A program made the translations under genes and the position numbers. Shown here piece by piece: positions 21,596 through 32,231 of a stretch of 64,000 nt of DNA; the stretch's first letter is position 1; each line of letters begins with the position of its first letter. The DNA comes from Lithodes maja (taxonomy: Eukaryota; Arthropoda; Malacostraca; Decapoda; Lithodidae). The notes under the pieces are model-generated. The model was not told the DNA's origin and made no database searches. It saw only the letters and a list, made by a program, of their open reading frames with translations. The DNA is taken from positions 62,001 through 126,000 of the forward strand of contig JBAKBP010003140.1 in NCBI GenBank assembly GCA_037953745.1, given 5' to 3'.

Positions 21596-23445
21596 TGTGA
21601 CGCATGTCGAGTATGAGCATGCTGTACAGAACGCCCAGTCAGGCCCCACTCTCGCTAGGATCGTCAGGGCAGGAACTTTGGCTGTAGTCTGTGTAGAGTT
21701 TCCTAACTCAGTTTATGTGAACCGTTGTACTATAAGTATTATCATTATGTATTTTGTTTCCTTCTAAGTCAACGAGTTCTATTTTATATCATTAGATATA
21801 AGTATTGTGTGTGGGACTTGTATGTAATGATGAGAGGAGAGATATTACGTGGCGTGGGATTAGTGAGTACGCCACGCGGGCCGGTAGGCCTAATTCCCTC
21901 CTTCCTCCTCCCTTCCTCCCTTTCAGCGCGTGGGAAGTTCTTTGTCAATCCCAGATTGAGAGAGTATATGACGTCATGATTGCCAGTGGGCGGTCCTTAA
22001 GTAGTTTGAGATATGCCGCTAGAGGGCCGAGTATAAAAAGAGAGGTTTTTGCCACCATGCTTCAGAACTCATCAGGCAAAGCGACCTCTCATATCCCTTG
22101 CAACTATCCATATTCTTCCGACTGATGTGAACTTTCTCTACTCTCTGAACAGCCTACCTTCTTCTCTTCTCGTCCCTGTTTAACACCTCCATGACCCCTT
22201 TGGTGCAGATTTAGTCAGCCAAAGTATTATCGCTTGAGTTCTCACGAGATAAGTGCCTGTTAGATAGCCTATTTTTGGAAGGGTTAACTAGAATAGGATT
22301 GATTGATGTTTGTTGCACTCGTATATGCATTTCCCTGTGTGCGATTATTCATGTTCCTGTTTTCTGCTGGTTTAGGCAATGCTAGACTGGGATAGGGTTC
22401 CTCGAGTTGTGATTTCCTATGAGTGCTAGGTTGGTTGAACCAGCACAATTGCAACGGAGACGTGGGAAGCCTAGGGGGTCTTTTTGATTGTGTACCGTGG
22501 GAGTTTAGCACTGTGTTGCGAGTGAGGGCTTTTGCCTGTGCCACCCAACACTGTGCTATCTCATTTGCTTGACTTTGAGAGGATCGCCAGGAGAGAACCA
22601 GATACTAGTGATCTGGATCTCTCAAGAGAGCATCCCGTCAATTACCGTAATTTGGCCGCACAGTCTTAAGGACCTCGCTAGGCTACGAGCCGCTTGCTCA
22701 GCCATTGTCTCTTAACCTTAGATATCCCAGCTAGACTTTGCTCGACCAGCAGATACAGTATAGTATTAAAGCTTCTCCTTATGTATATTATTGTTTAAGC
22801 ACTATTGATTTCATGTGTGGCACGCTTAGCTACTTCAGAGATTAGTGGCCCACGAGCACAATCTTAGTAGGCTATTGCCAGTGCATTGTCGGAGTACTTC
22901 TTCTTAATGTTTGCCATATCCTATTGCTTATTCTTATAATTCTTCTTATGTCAATTTAAAGCCTTTAATTACCAGTGAGTTATTCATTAAATTGCTGTTC
23001 AAAATCCGATACTTACTTCTTATGAGTATTCGAGAAGCATCTAACTTATCAGAAGATTCCTTGCTTGATGCTCGAGGACTATTGTTTAACGTAACGTAAT
23101 AGTGCCGATCCGAAGTAGAGGGTGGAGGACTTCTTAAGTTCTTAGTTCAAGGGTGGATTACTTCGGCTTCGGCCAACACTATTCTTTAGTGTTGTAGTAC
23201 TTTCTTCTTTGTTTGATTGTTGACCAGACTAGATAACTCCCGTCTTGCTATTAGTCTGTTGTGTGAAACGCTAGTACCGAGTTCTTGTATACCCCGTTAT
23301 AGCAGATAGAACTCTGGAGGGTAGTGGCGTTTTTTGTTCGGCTGGCAGTACTCTGGGGTTGGGATCGTGTGTTTCCGTTGTGGCAGCGAGCCATACTCGA
23401 GTCCTGTGTAAGAGCCCTAGTGTACCCGAGTGCCCGGTCGTAACA
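21596..23445 (+). repeat. 3' LTR (1850 bp)
   Basis: Same length as the 5' LTR with no differences noticed by eye. It ends CCCGGTCGTAACA and is followed by the target duplication ATAG. Confidence 0.95.
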
Positions 23446-23784
23446 ATAGTCATGACTGTCATACAAATAATTGCAGTAGGTCTCGAATATACATTTAGAT
23501 TGCATATTACTTGGAAATAAATAAGTAAACGTTTCTCTGGTGGCAATCTACCCTTTCGCAAGTGTAAGGAGACACCATTCTATGTTTAGCCCTTTATCAC
23601 AAAAGGCAATCTGCCTGTGTTTACTGACCACCGTCGCTGGTGGTCTATAATATAGTACTTTATTTACAGTCAATGGCCTACATGTTTCTGTGATACTTCA
23701 CATGTGTCTAAAATGCAATGTCTGCTTGCATAAAAATGCAATTCTGAAGTCCATTTATACGTACGACATACGCATGTCTCAGTT

Positions 23785-23830
<46 letters not shown>

Positions 23831-24049
23831 CCTGACTCATGTTATTGTAAAACTCTTGGTGGCAACAAACACCAGACACCTGGTAGACATAAGGTTCAAA
23901 ATCCCAAGACATCAATACGCCTCGGGCGCCTCTACAATTGTCACACAGCTGGCTATCTATCTAGAGATCTGCCCGCCTTCCTTCTCTCCACGACTCACTC
24001 ACTCCCTCCCTGCTAGCCTCCCTCCTACCCAGCCACCCCCACCCACCCT
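23446..24049. other. Spacer, no gene recognised
   Basis: Contains the (TC)n tract below. No coding region recognised. Confidence 0.5.
23789..23826. repeat. (TC)n microsatellite
   Basis: About 19 TC units without interruption. Confidence 0.95.
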
Positions 24050-24650
24050 TTCAGGCTTCCGTCTGCTAGAAACACATTCACAATTTGCGTAAATATCGCA
24101 TCAATTGGGCTATATGCGGTATATTCCTTGTTATATGGGACGCCTACATACGTACACGTCTTTATTATAGCATGACAGTGCTCTAAATACAAGATTTACG
24201 CGATATTTATGGCGAAACACACCCTCTCCCCCTTTCATTCCCAGCACAACTCACTCACACCTTGGTTCACGCATAGAAACTCCTTGATAATGTGCGTAAA
24301 TATCGCATGAATTGGTCTATATGCGGTATATATTTTGATATATGGCACGTATACATACGTACAAGTCTGTATTATAGCATGACAGTGCTCTACGTACAAG
24401 ATATAAGTGATATGTATGGCGTAAACCACACTCTCAGCTCATAAATTGCCGCCAAACCTCCAACACATCTTCATTCCCGCCTAAAAATTCTCTTATAATT
24501 CCCTTATATATTGCAATTTTTGGTCACTATGAGGCATATTCATTGTTATATGGGTGGCCTACACACGTATACATACTCTACATAGCCTAAAAGGGATCAA
24601 AAAAGGAGATATACGTGATAATACGCGGTAACCCACCCCCTCCTCCCTCT
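24050..24650. repeat. Three diverged tandem repeats, period about 207 bp
   Basis: GCGTAAATATCGCAT at 24087 recurs at 24294 and, diverged, near 24502. Each is followed by ATATGCGGTATAT, a GTTATATGGG-like segment, CATACGTACA and TATTATAGCATGACAG. The third unit is more diverged. Confidence 0.75.
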
Positions 24651-24932
24651 CCTTCTATCCCCTGGGCGCGTGAATATTCGGCAGGGAAATCTCGCCGCTC
24701 GATGACAATCTAGCCGCGCGGTGCCATTCGCTCCACATTTTTCAACTACGGACCGTTCCCCCATCCCCCCCAGACATTTTTGGGGGGGTCAAATATATAT
24801 GGGCCGATGCACGCAAACATTCCCTACACGATGATGTACTTTTTATCGAAATTGGCAATAGGTCCCAAAATCATCATAGGTGCGCACAGTCTTACCCTGT
24901 AGAAAACCCCCTGTGCGCCGCGGAGAGGTTAA
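24651..24932. mobile_element. Right end of a TTAA-type element (start not found)
   Basis: The sequence CCCCCTGTGCGCCGCGG...GAGAGGTTAA (TTAA at 24929) resembles the right end CCCCCGTGCGCACTTCAGAGG-TTAA of the MITE at 26954-27589. A matching left end upstream was not found, so extent and identity are uncertain. Confidence 0.4.
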
Positions 24933-26330
24933 GGGATTAGTACTGAACCAGCGGGGGTGTGGGGGCAGCAGCCCCCACCCATAATACTAGGTTAGGTTAG
25001 GTAAGGTTGTTAGGTTAGGCTAATGTCTTTTCAAATCACTATCGGGGAGCGAGCGTGTCTCAACATTGATCGATAGGCCTAATGGGGAAAATAGGTTTTC
25101 CCGAGATTTCTAATTAATTACAAACGCTATATATTGATGCAAATGACAAATTTTGTTTATAAAAAACACTCGGAAAATTTGTGGTATTAAAATAACAACT
25201 TTCCAACAATTTACCCAACGCCTGGCCGTGGGATACAATAATGGGTTGAAGGGGCTTTATCCCCCTATGACTTATTGTCATCATCATATATATCACCAGC
25301 AGGGGCAAATAACCACAGTCTAATTAGACGCGAATGTAACTGCGAGCATGCGACTACGTAAATAAAGGGGACAATAGACCCGCTAACACAACTCTTAACG
25401 CATTTTTCCTAATATATTAGATTTTTTTATATTTATGACCTCAACAGTTGAAAGATGACAATTTTATGGTTTATTTTAGGCTATACAAAAACATTTGCTT
25501 TGTAACTTAGATACTCATATTTATTCTTATAATTGCAGTACGAGTGAGTTTTTTCTTTTTATATGTAGGCCTAGGCTAAACAAATGTTAGTTTTTGTTTT
25601 ATAGGCTAAACTAGGCTGAATTTATGCTAATAAATATTAATTGGAGGGAGCAAATCTGTCAAGGAATAGCCTAGATGTGGAAATTTACAGCCAATTTGCT
25701 CTAGCCCTTTTTGAGATACAGAGGTTAGAGATCGTTGGATACAATAATATGTTGAGGGGGTCAATCGCCCCCCATGACATATTGTCATCGTCATATATAT
25801 TGCCAACAGGGGGCAAATAGCCTAGACCTAGCCTAACTACAACAAAAATCGCCGTCAAAATAGACACAAACTTATATTAACTACGGCGATCGACCATTGC
25901 CCGCACCAGCTGTCCCCCGGTTATTGTTGAGATCCTGAGGAAACATATGACTTTGACGAGCTCTTCCCTCCGCAGTCTCCGCATCCCATGTATCGTCGTA
26001 CGGTACCTCTTCCCCTCCACATCCTACATCTGGTCGTCCTACATCTGGTCGTCCTACATATGCCTCCTAAGCCTCGCCTCGTCCCGTCACTGAGCATGTG
26101 GATGGGCGTCCCTTTCTGGCTTCAAAGATGGATTCCTTCCGACAGCTCCTACTGGATTGTCTGGGGTTGGTTGATAAGGGCACCTCGCTTCAAGACATTG
26201 CTCTGGCCCTAGTACCGTGGTTTGTAGGTCTCTGGTTCACCACCTGATGACCTGCTATTGGGTTGTTGCCTATACAGTGTTACGGTTCTACGAATGACCT
26301 AGAGTGAAAGTGACAAGGTGGTGAATTTTA
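24933..26330. repeat. Spacer with dispersed repeat modules
   Basis: A GTGGGGGCAGCAGCCCCCAC hairpin (24959-24978), followed by a TAGGTTAGGTTAGG run, recurs at 28154-28230. A module starting GATACAATAATGGGTTGA (about 25226) recurs near 25737. TAGGCC-type motifs are frequent. The ORF at 25988-26212 has no recognisable homology. The 25.9-26.2 kb stretch reads well in more than one frame (for example TYDFDELFPPQSPHPMYRR) and may be a relic coding fragment I cannot identify. Confidence 0.5.
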
Positions 26331-26339
26331 ACCTTAACT

Positions 26340-26486
26340 ATAAACTAATTCGAGTTTGGCTCGAACGTCCCTTGATTTTGGCCCTGTCACTCTTTCAACT
26401 ATGGGGGAGGCACTCGCTATAGGCAGTTATGCCTTTTGCCTCCCTCAATCACATAGAAAAAAAAACAAAAAAAAAAAAAAAAAATT
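26340..26486 (+). mobile_element. 3' stub of the jockey-like LINE
   Basis: From about 26350 the sequence matches the last codons and whole 3' tail of the LINE at 36.6-39.6 kb in opposite orientation. It encodes the same SNVP-stop ending and carries the same ATGGGGGAGGCACTCGC and TCAATCACATAG, ending in poly(A) from about 26456. It is an extremely 5'-truncated copy. Confidence 0.9.
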
Positions 26487-26953
26487 TAATTGTGACATAG
26501 GATCTCCGTGACTACGGTAGGGCCGGAGTGGGCGAGTATTCGCCTGAGGTTGCCCCAAGACAAGACAAGACAAAATTCTAGTGCTGGTTTTACTCAGATT
26601 TTGTGAGTTTTAATCTAGCCTAGCCTAGACCTAAGAGTTCAGAAAATTTGCAAAATGCACCCCATACTAGCCTACCCATAGCCTAATAGGCCTAGTGATT
26701 CTTTTTTGGCAGACCACCCACAAATTTTCATATAGCCTAAGTTCTGGAATGCATGTTGGAATAGCCTTCCTATAAACTGTAGGCTAGGCTACTTCCTTTT
26801 AATTTAAGTTTGATTCTTTGGAAAAATCTATTAGGCCTAGACCAGGGCAGGAAAGTAACATTTAAAATGACGTGTAAAAAGTCGCCCATAAACAGCGGGC
26901 CGCTATGTTATTATAATTTGGGAGCTTATTTCGTCTGTTGATTGACTTTGTCC
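26487..26953. other. Spacer, no gene recognised
   Basis: Includes ACAAGACAAGACAAAA at about 26560 and TAGGCC-type motifs. No coding signal. Confidence 0.4.
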
Positions 26954-27589
26954 TTAACCTGGGAACTGCGGGAAGACTCTTTAGAGTTCGGCCGGCGGAC
27001 TGCGGGAAGACTCTCTGGAGTAAGTAAAACTAAAAATCAACTTTTTACATCGAAAAAAAAAAATTTTTTTATTTTTTTTTTTTTTTTTATTTTTTTTTTT
27101 TTTGGCCCCTGGGCCATGCAAAATCTCAGTCCTCTACCTCCCCTCCTTCCCCACTTTCCTCCTATTCCTCAGTTATCACCTATTTTCCCTATTATTCCCT
27201 TATTCTGAGGTATATTTTCGTGCTAACATTAGCGAGTTGCAAGCAGGGTGTTGTCATCACTGATGGCCATCGAGTGCAAGAGAGAGAGAGAGAGTATCGA
27301 TCGACTGTGTCTCAGTGGCCTTGGGGGAAATTGGCGGGAAAGGAGTTTGCCTCACCCATAGATTATACAACTCGCGGGCTATATCTCCGATTTTGACCAT
27401 CCAAACGCTGTTTTCACTCGTTTTATTGTTGTTTCAGGTTAATACCTTTATAATCAACCCATAATAGGCGCATATGGATAATTATTAATGCTATTAATGG
27501 TACAATGAATATTTTAGTGACGAAAAACCTCAAATACGTCAGCACAGGGGGACGTTTTCATTTACCCCCGTGCGCACTTCAGAGGTTAA
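26954..27589. mobile_element. TTAA-bounded MITE sharing the piggyBac 5' end
   Basis: The 636-bp block starts TTAACCTGGGAACTGCGGG and ends CCGTGCGCACTTCAGAGGTTAA in two parts, so the terminal repeats TTAACCT..GAA.TGCG are imperfect inverts with TTAA flanks. Its first 65 bp copy the two-part arrangement upstream of the transposase at 11059 (GGCGGACTGCGGG then AGACTC). It contains a poly(A)/poly(T) block at 27050-27105 and a short GA tract at about 27280. Likely non-autonomous. Confidence 0.75.
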
Positions 27590-28403
27590 TTGGGGATCCT
27601 ATGAATTAGCACAGATTATGATGACTTACCGTACATCATAATACGTGACGGGCCGACGTGGGGGGGCAGAGCCACAGAGACCCCCTCAACATATTTGGTG
27701 TCCCACAGTAACTTTTAATGGGATGGATGTAGTTACCGGGTGTACGGTCGTCATGTTTACATAGGGCGATCGTCGCGTTTAACTTCGCGTCTATTTTGAC
27801 GGCGATTTTTTTCGACATATTTAATTTTATTCACTTCCTTTTATATTTAGGCTATAATCTAGCTTTGGCACGACAATAACCCTAACCTAGTCTTTCTTAA
27901 AGATTCTTCTAATCTTCCAGTAGCCTATAGCCTAATTTAGGTCATTTTTAAAGGCACACAATTAAATGGTTGGCATTTTAAACGACACTACTGCAGCATT
28001 ATGAGAAACAATTTATTAGAGATAATAGGCAACAATAGATTCGCCATATTTTTCTCCATAGGCTATAGTCCGCATGGAGGATTTTCGTTATCGACAAATT
28101 GAAAAAATTCCCACTTCACAGACAAAATAGACAAATACACCAAAAATCGGGGTGTGGGGGCAGCAGCCCCCACCCATAATAGCCTACTATAATAGGTTAG
28201 GTTAGGCTAGGCTAATGTCCTTTCAAAGGGGTATAGGCCTAGTAAACACTAGGATAGCCTATACCTGGTCAAGGGTAAGTCCTGCTGTAGTCAACTTGAA
28301 TGCTACCTTAAATTGTAATATTAGACTAGGCATAGCCTATAGATAAAATAGCCTAGCCTACTTATTTATTGTAGCCTATAATATAGGCCTAGCCGGCTAG
28401 AAT
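27590..28403. other. Spacer with inverted module and TAGGCCTA-rich sequence
   Basis: Minus-strand reading of 27599-27810 contains ATATGTTGAGGGGGTC and AAAAATCGCCGTCAAAATAGAC, both also present on the plus strand at 25.74-25.87 kb. No gene recognised. Confidence 0.5.
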
Positions 28404-28450
28404 GGGAGGTTTGACGTACCTCCCAACCTACCAAATAGGAAAACCTACTA

Positions 28451-28750
28451 TTTGGTAGTAGTCTTGGAAAATCCAACGTCAAGGCTATTAACCTAATTGC
28501 AATGACGACTTGTCTATTTTGACTGCTATGTCGTCATTCCAACCGCGGTTAAAAAGAAAACGTCTAGAGTCTACTCCTTATCTTGCTCTAGGAGACGTTG
28601 TACATTAACCAAAACTACCACCGAAGGTGAAAAAAGCATAGAAGAGAAGAAAAAGGGGTTTACCTTAGTTACCGCTTAAGGCCCATCCCGTGTTCCGTCA
28701 TGTGCAGATCCCTGTCGAACGTGCGCATGAGCGACCCTCTCTTGTTATCA
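28451..28750 (-). repeat. DIRS inverted terminal repeat (3' side of element)
   Basis: TAGTAGTCTTGG...CTTGTTATCA matches the reverse complement of 36296-36597 almost throughout, including the shared ACTACCACCGAAGGTGAAAA and CCTTAGTTACCGCTTAAGG. Confidence 0.92.
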
Positions 28751-28812
28751 CATCTCACGTCAGCAGAAGAACGCGGATGGGCAGGGGTCCGGCGTGAGGG
28801 AGGGTATTATGT

Positions 28813-28925
28813 ACGTTGGATTTTCCAAGACTACTACCAAATAGTAGGTTTTCCTATTTGGTAGGTTGGGAGGTACGTCAAACCTCCCAATTTGTTAGTA
28901 GTCTTGGCAAATCCAACGTCAAGGC
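28813..28925 (-). repeat. DIRS internal complementary region
   Basis: 28813-28888 is the exact reverse complement of 28404-28479 (76 bp). 28889-28925 matches the reverse complement of the opposite outer edge (36562-36597), including TTGTTAGTAGTCTTGGCAAA. The junction CCTCCCAATTTG thus joins the two outer ends of the element, as expected of a circle-junction template. Confidence 0.92.
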
Positions 28926-29479
28926 TGCATAACAAATAGGAGGAGGACATCCAAGCCCAACCTACCAAAAAAACCAATGCATAAAACAAAAGTATGAATG
29001 ACAAAGACACAATTTAAACAAGAGAGTCTAATAAAAGAGTGAAAAACTGAGGAGTAGCTAAAAAGAACAGTTTTAACACATGCCTGTCATTCATAGTAAT
29101 GCAAAAACATAGACTTGTCTGAAACCAAAAAGGTACTGTACCCAAAATCCCTTTTCTTCAAAAACCAACAAAAACACTGAACACAAGAACAAAACACAAT
29201 TTTCAATGTGGCAAAAACACTTATGTACTGGAACAATACACAATCCCAAACTTGCAATCCAGTGTTGCAAACCCGTACACCCCCCCCCCCCCCTTTGTCA
29301 TATAAAACAAAGGAAAAGAACGAGGGACAAGGGGGGAAGACCAGGGATCTTCGCCAGAGCACCAGGAAACACGACCCCCGAGAGCAATCACCAGCCGAGG
29401 GGGTCGAACACTGGACACGGAGAGGTAGGAGGAGATGAAGGAATTGATAGAAGACCCACAAAACCGTTGAGGCGAAGGC

Positions 29480-30250
29480 AGGTAAGGATCGACGTGGCAG
29501 GAACCGGAAGGAGGCAGCAAAGGATCTGACATCGTGCGCAGAACCCCACAAACAGGGCGACGGGCACGAACGGTCCGACAAACGCGGCGGCCCATCTGCA
29601 CCTGCGAGAGCCTCCCACCTGTCCGAGGAGACACCCACACAGCAGGACCCGAAGGCGGCGCCACAGACGCAACAGAGGAGCGCAAGGCCGACACCGGGCA
29701 CAACACATGTCGAGGATGCCCAAGCCGGAAAGCCTGGACGGCGAAAGGCCGGAAAGCGGGGGCCGCCCTCCCAAGCGTGGTAACAAAAGGAGGGGAGGAG
29801 GCGAACGAGACGCCATGCAAGGACGGGGAGAATCGCACGCAGTCCCGGGGCCATGACAATGCCGCTAGGGCAGACACCCGAACCCCAGTGGCCAGAGCGA
29901 CAAGGAAGAGCGGACGCCCGAGCAACAGAACCGGCGTAGCGGCCCTCGTAGACGTGGGCGAAGCCAGAAGGACCAGAGCCCGCCCCAGATCCCACTGCGG
30001 AGGGACCTGGCGCGGAGGAGGTCGAACCCGGAAGGCAGCCGTCAGGAAGGAATCCAGCACCTGTGGCAGAACGACCAGCCCAGCGACGAACCCAAAGATC
30101 CCCCGGACGGCAGACAAGTGGGTACGTAAAGCGTCGACTCGAAAGTGACGTGTACGGAAGAGGTGAAACAAGGAGCGTAGGACGAGGGAAGGAGAGCCAA
30201 CTGGCAGGCGAGTGGCCTGTAGCCACCTAGGAAAAGACCTCCAGCGGGAC
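29480..30250 (-). pseudogene. DIRS tyrosine recombinase, frameshifted
   Basis: On the minus strand a helical N-terminal region (ALRTHLSAVRGIFGFVAG, about 30110) leads to LFLVALATGVRVSALAAL (about 29880), the box with the first catalytic Arg. CPVSALRSS and VSPRTGG follow. After a frame change the second box AHDVRSFAAS (the H-x-x-R motif, about 29530) appears, with VFYQFL as the probable nucleophile Tyr region (about 29460). Because the boxes lie in different frames the protein is not intact as read. Role when intact: integration of the circular DIRS cDNA, replacing a DDE integrase. Similar recombinases occur in Ngaro elements, but the inverted ends and internal complementary region favour DIRS1-like. 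Confidence 0.82.
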
Positions 30251-30869
30251 CCGTAAGGCCCCCAAGGAGAAGACGGCCAGGAACGCTGCAGGAAGTCAGT
30301 CAGGGCCCGGCCAGGGCCCGGCCCGGGACCGGGAGCCACCGTGCCACATGAACAAGCACGATGCGAAGGCCAACGAGGCCCGCAGGGCCCCAACCGAGCC
30401 CAAGTGGAAGCCGGAGACAGGTAGAGGGACCGGACTCGGGCACCACCGCGGCAACCGGGCGGACCAAGCCCGTGCCGGCCACAGAGGCGCGAGGAGCCCG
30501 ACGCAGCCGTGGTACAGCCGCAGCCTCGCGAGGACTGGGCACAGCAACAGCGCGTCTGGGGGCGGAAAGATGTATATCGACCGCCACCTGTACCAGGCCA
30601 CCATGAAAGCGGCCGGACCCCCCCCGGAGCGCGAGGCCGGAGGGAGAGGTCCAAAGGCAACTGGCGCGGCACCCCCGATGCGAACAAGGCGACCCCCGGA
30701 ACACCTCAGGAAGCCGCGAGGTCGGTGAACACAGTCCGTTGCATCGCCCATTCAACAAGAACGCCCTGCCCTCACGACAGGGCCGACCACAGGGTGGCAG
30801 GCCCGGGCAGGGAGGAGGCATGCAAGGAGAAGGGGTGTCGGGCCGCGAGGAAGAACAACTCCACCGAGA

Positions 30870-32231
30870 CCCCCAATAGAGTCAACGACCTGGAGGACCC
30901 CCGCAGAAGGAAACAGGGGACAGCCTGTCAGAGTGTCTAACCCGAAGGCCACCGACTGACCCCGAAGGGCCAGCGCGTGGTCCCGCAGGAAGAACAGAGG
31001 AACCAACAGTCCGAGGGCAGAGACGGGTAAGTGGAGGGAGACCCACCCATCTGCCGGGAAGTGGACGTCCCAGGTTCGATCGGGAACCCCACCCAACCTC
31101 GCTCGACGTATCTGTGGCTACCCAGACCGTCGGCGGGGGGGCGGACCAGGGCACAGCCGCAGAGAGCGAGCCCTGAGCAACCCAGAGACCGAAGCGTCTG
31201 CGAACGGTACGCAGGAGTGGCAGGAGCCGATCCAGAGGGGCAACGGAAACACCGCGGGGCCCATGAGGAGGAGGCGGAGTAGCCAGAGGCTCCCTAAGGG
31301 AAGGGGCAGAGCGGCCCAAAGCAGCGAACCCACGAACGAGTCCCAGAGCCACCCCAGGAGGGAGACCGAGTGCAACACAGCGAAGACCATCCACCGAAGG
31401 TGCACCGCGGCCGGCAGACCCCGGGGCACCGTAGCGCCGGACAAAACCCATGCGAGACCGACCCATGGCACGACACGCGACGGGGTCAAGCGTGAATCAG
31501 GAACATCCAAAGGGGAACCCTAACCGTGCGACGGTGCGAACGACTGTGAGGGCGTCGCCAACGCACAGGCCTAGGGCATCGGAAACTACCAACCAGTCGG
31601 CCAAGGAAAACAGGAGCTGGAGTCCGCTCCTGAGGAGAGGACCCAAAGCCTGCCCCACATGTGCGGAGAAGATCCGCGGCGCGATGTGGAGACCGAAGGG
31701 AAGGCCGGCGAACAGGAACACACGATCGGAAGTCCGAACGGCCAAGAATCGCTGGAAGAGAGGATGGAGAGGAACGAGCCAAGACGCATCCTGGAGGGCC
31801 AGCGACACAACCCACGACAGAGGGCACAGGGCCAGGCGTACCAGGGGTACCGGCAGCATCCGAAAGCGTGTGTGCACGACGCGCCTGTTGAGGGCCGACA
31901 GAACCACCAACGGTCGCATCGCGTCGCAGTTCGTCGACGGGACCAGAAAGACACGGGAGAGGAAAACCGGGCGACCGGCGGTCAACTCCCTCGACGCTAC
32001 CCAGCTCGGGCATGGAAGTGAGCACGTGGGCCACCTCCGAAGAGATGGGCCGGCGTCGGTGACAAGAGCGGAAAGGGGGTCGAGACGTCCACCACCAGGT
32101 GAGACCCCACCGCGCAACCCGCCGCCCCCAACGTCCCTCGCGGCAACCGAGGGGCGCAAGGGCAAAAACAACCCGAGGGAGCACCCGAGAGGAGGGGAGC
32201 GACCCGGTCGGCCAGGCAAGAAGGAGAACAA
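30870..32231 (-). pseudogene. DIRS reverse transcriptase and RNase H, frameshifted
   Basis: Minus-strand RT motifs: LALQDASWLVPLHPLFQRF (about 31790), GLPFGLHIAPRIFSAHV (about 31690) and LLFSLADWLVVS (about 31600), where DIRS RTs usually read xLDDWL, so the first Asp is Ala here. SRLTPSRVVPWVGLAW (about 31490) follows after a frame change and corresponds to the post-catalytic segment. RNase H pieces include VWVATDTSSEVGWGS (about 31115) and, in another frame, LRGQSVAFGLDTLTG (about 30960). At least two frameshifts and a substituted catalytic Asp indicate a dead copy. Confidence 0.8.

Larger units (their letters stand above)
15305..23445 (+). mobile_element. Young, non-autonomous Ty3/gypsy-type LTR retrotransposon
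   Basis: Two 1850-bp LTRs (TGTGACGC...CGTAACA) flank a 4.4-kb interior. The target duplication ATAG lies at 15301-15304 and 23446-23449. A primer-binding-like site follows the left LTR and a purine tract precedes the right LTR. The single ORF encodes Gag and protease but lacks integrase catalytic residues and most of RT and RNase H. The LTRs show no differences that I could find by eye and no length difference, indicating recent insertion. Confidence 0.93.

Noticed and set aside
25988..26212. 75-codon ORF with LHLVVLHLVVLHM as a membrane protein
   Set aside because: The hydrophobic run comes from an 18-bp duplicated CTACATCTGGTCGTC segment; no support for a gene.
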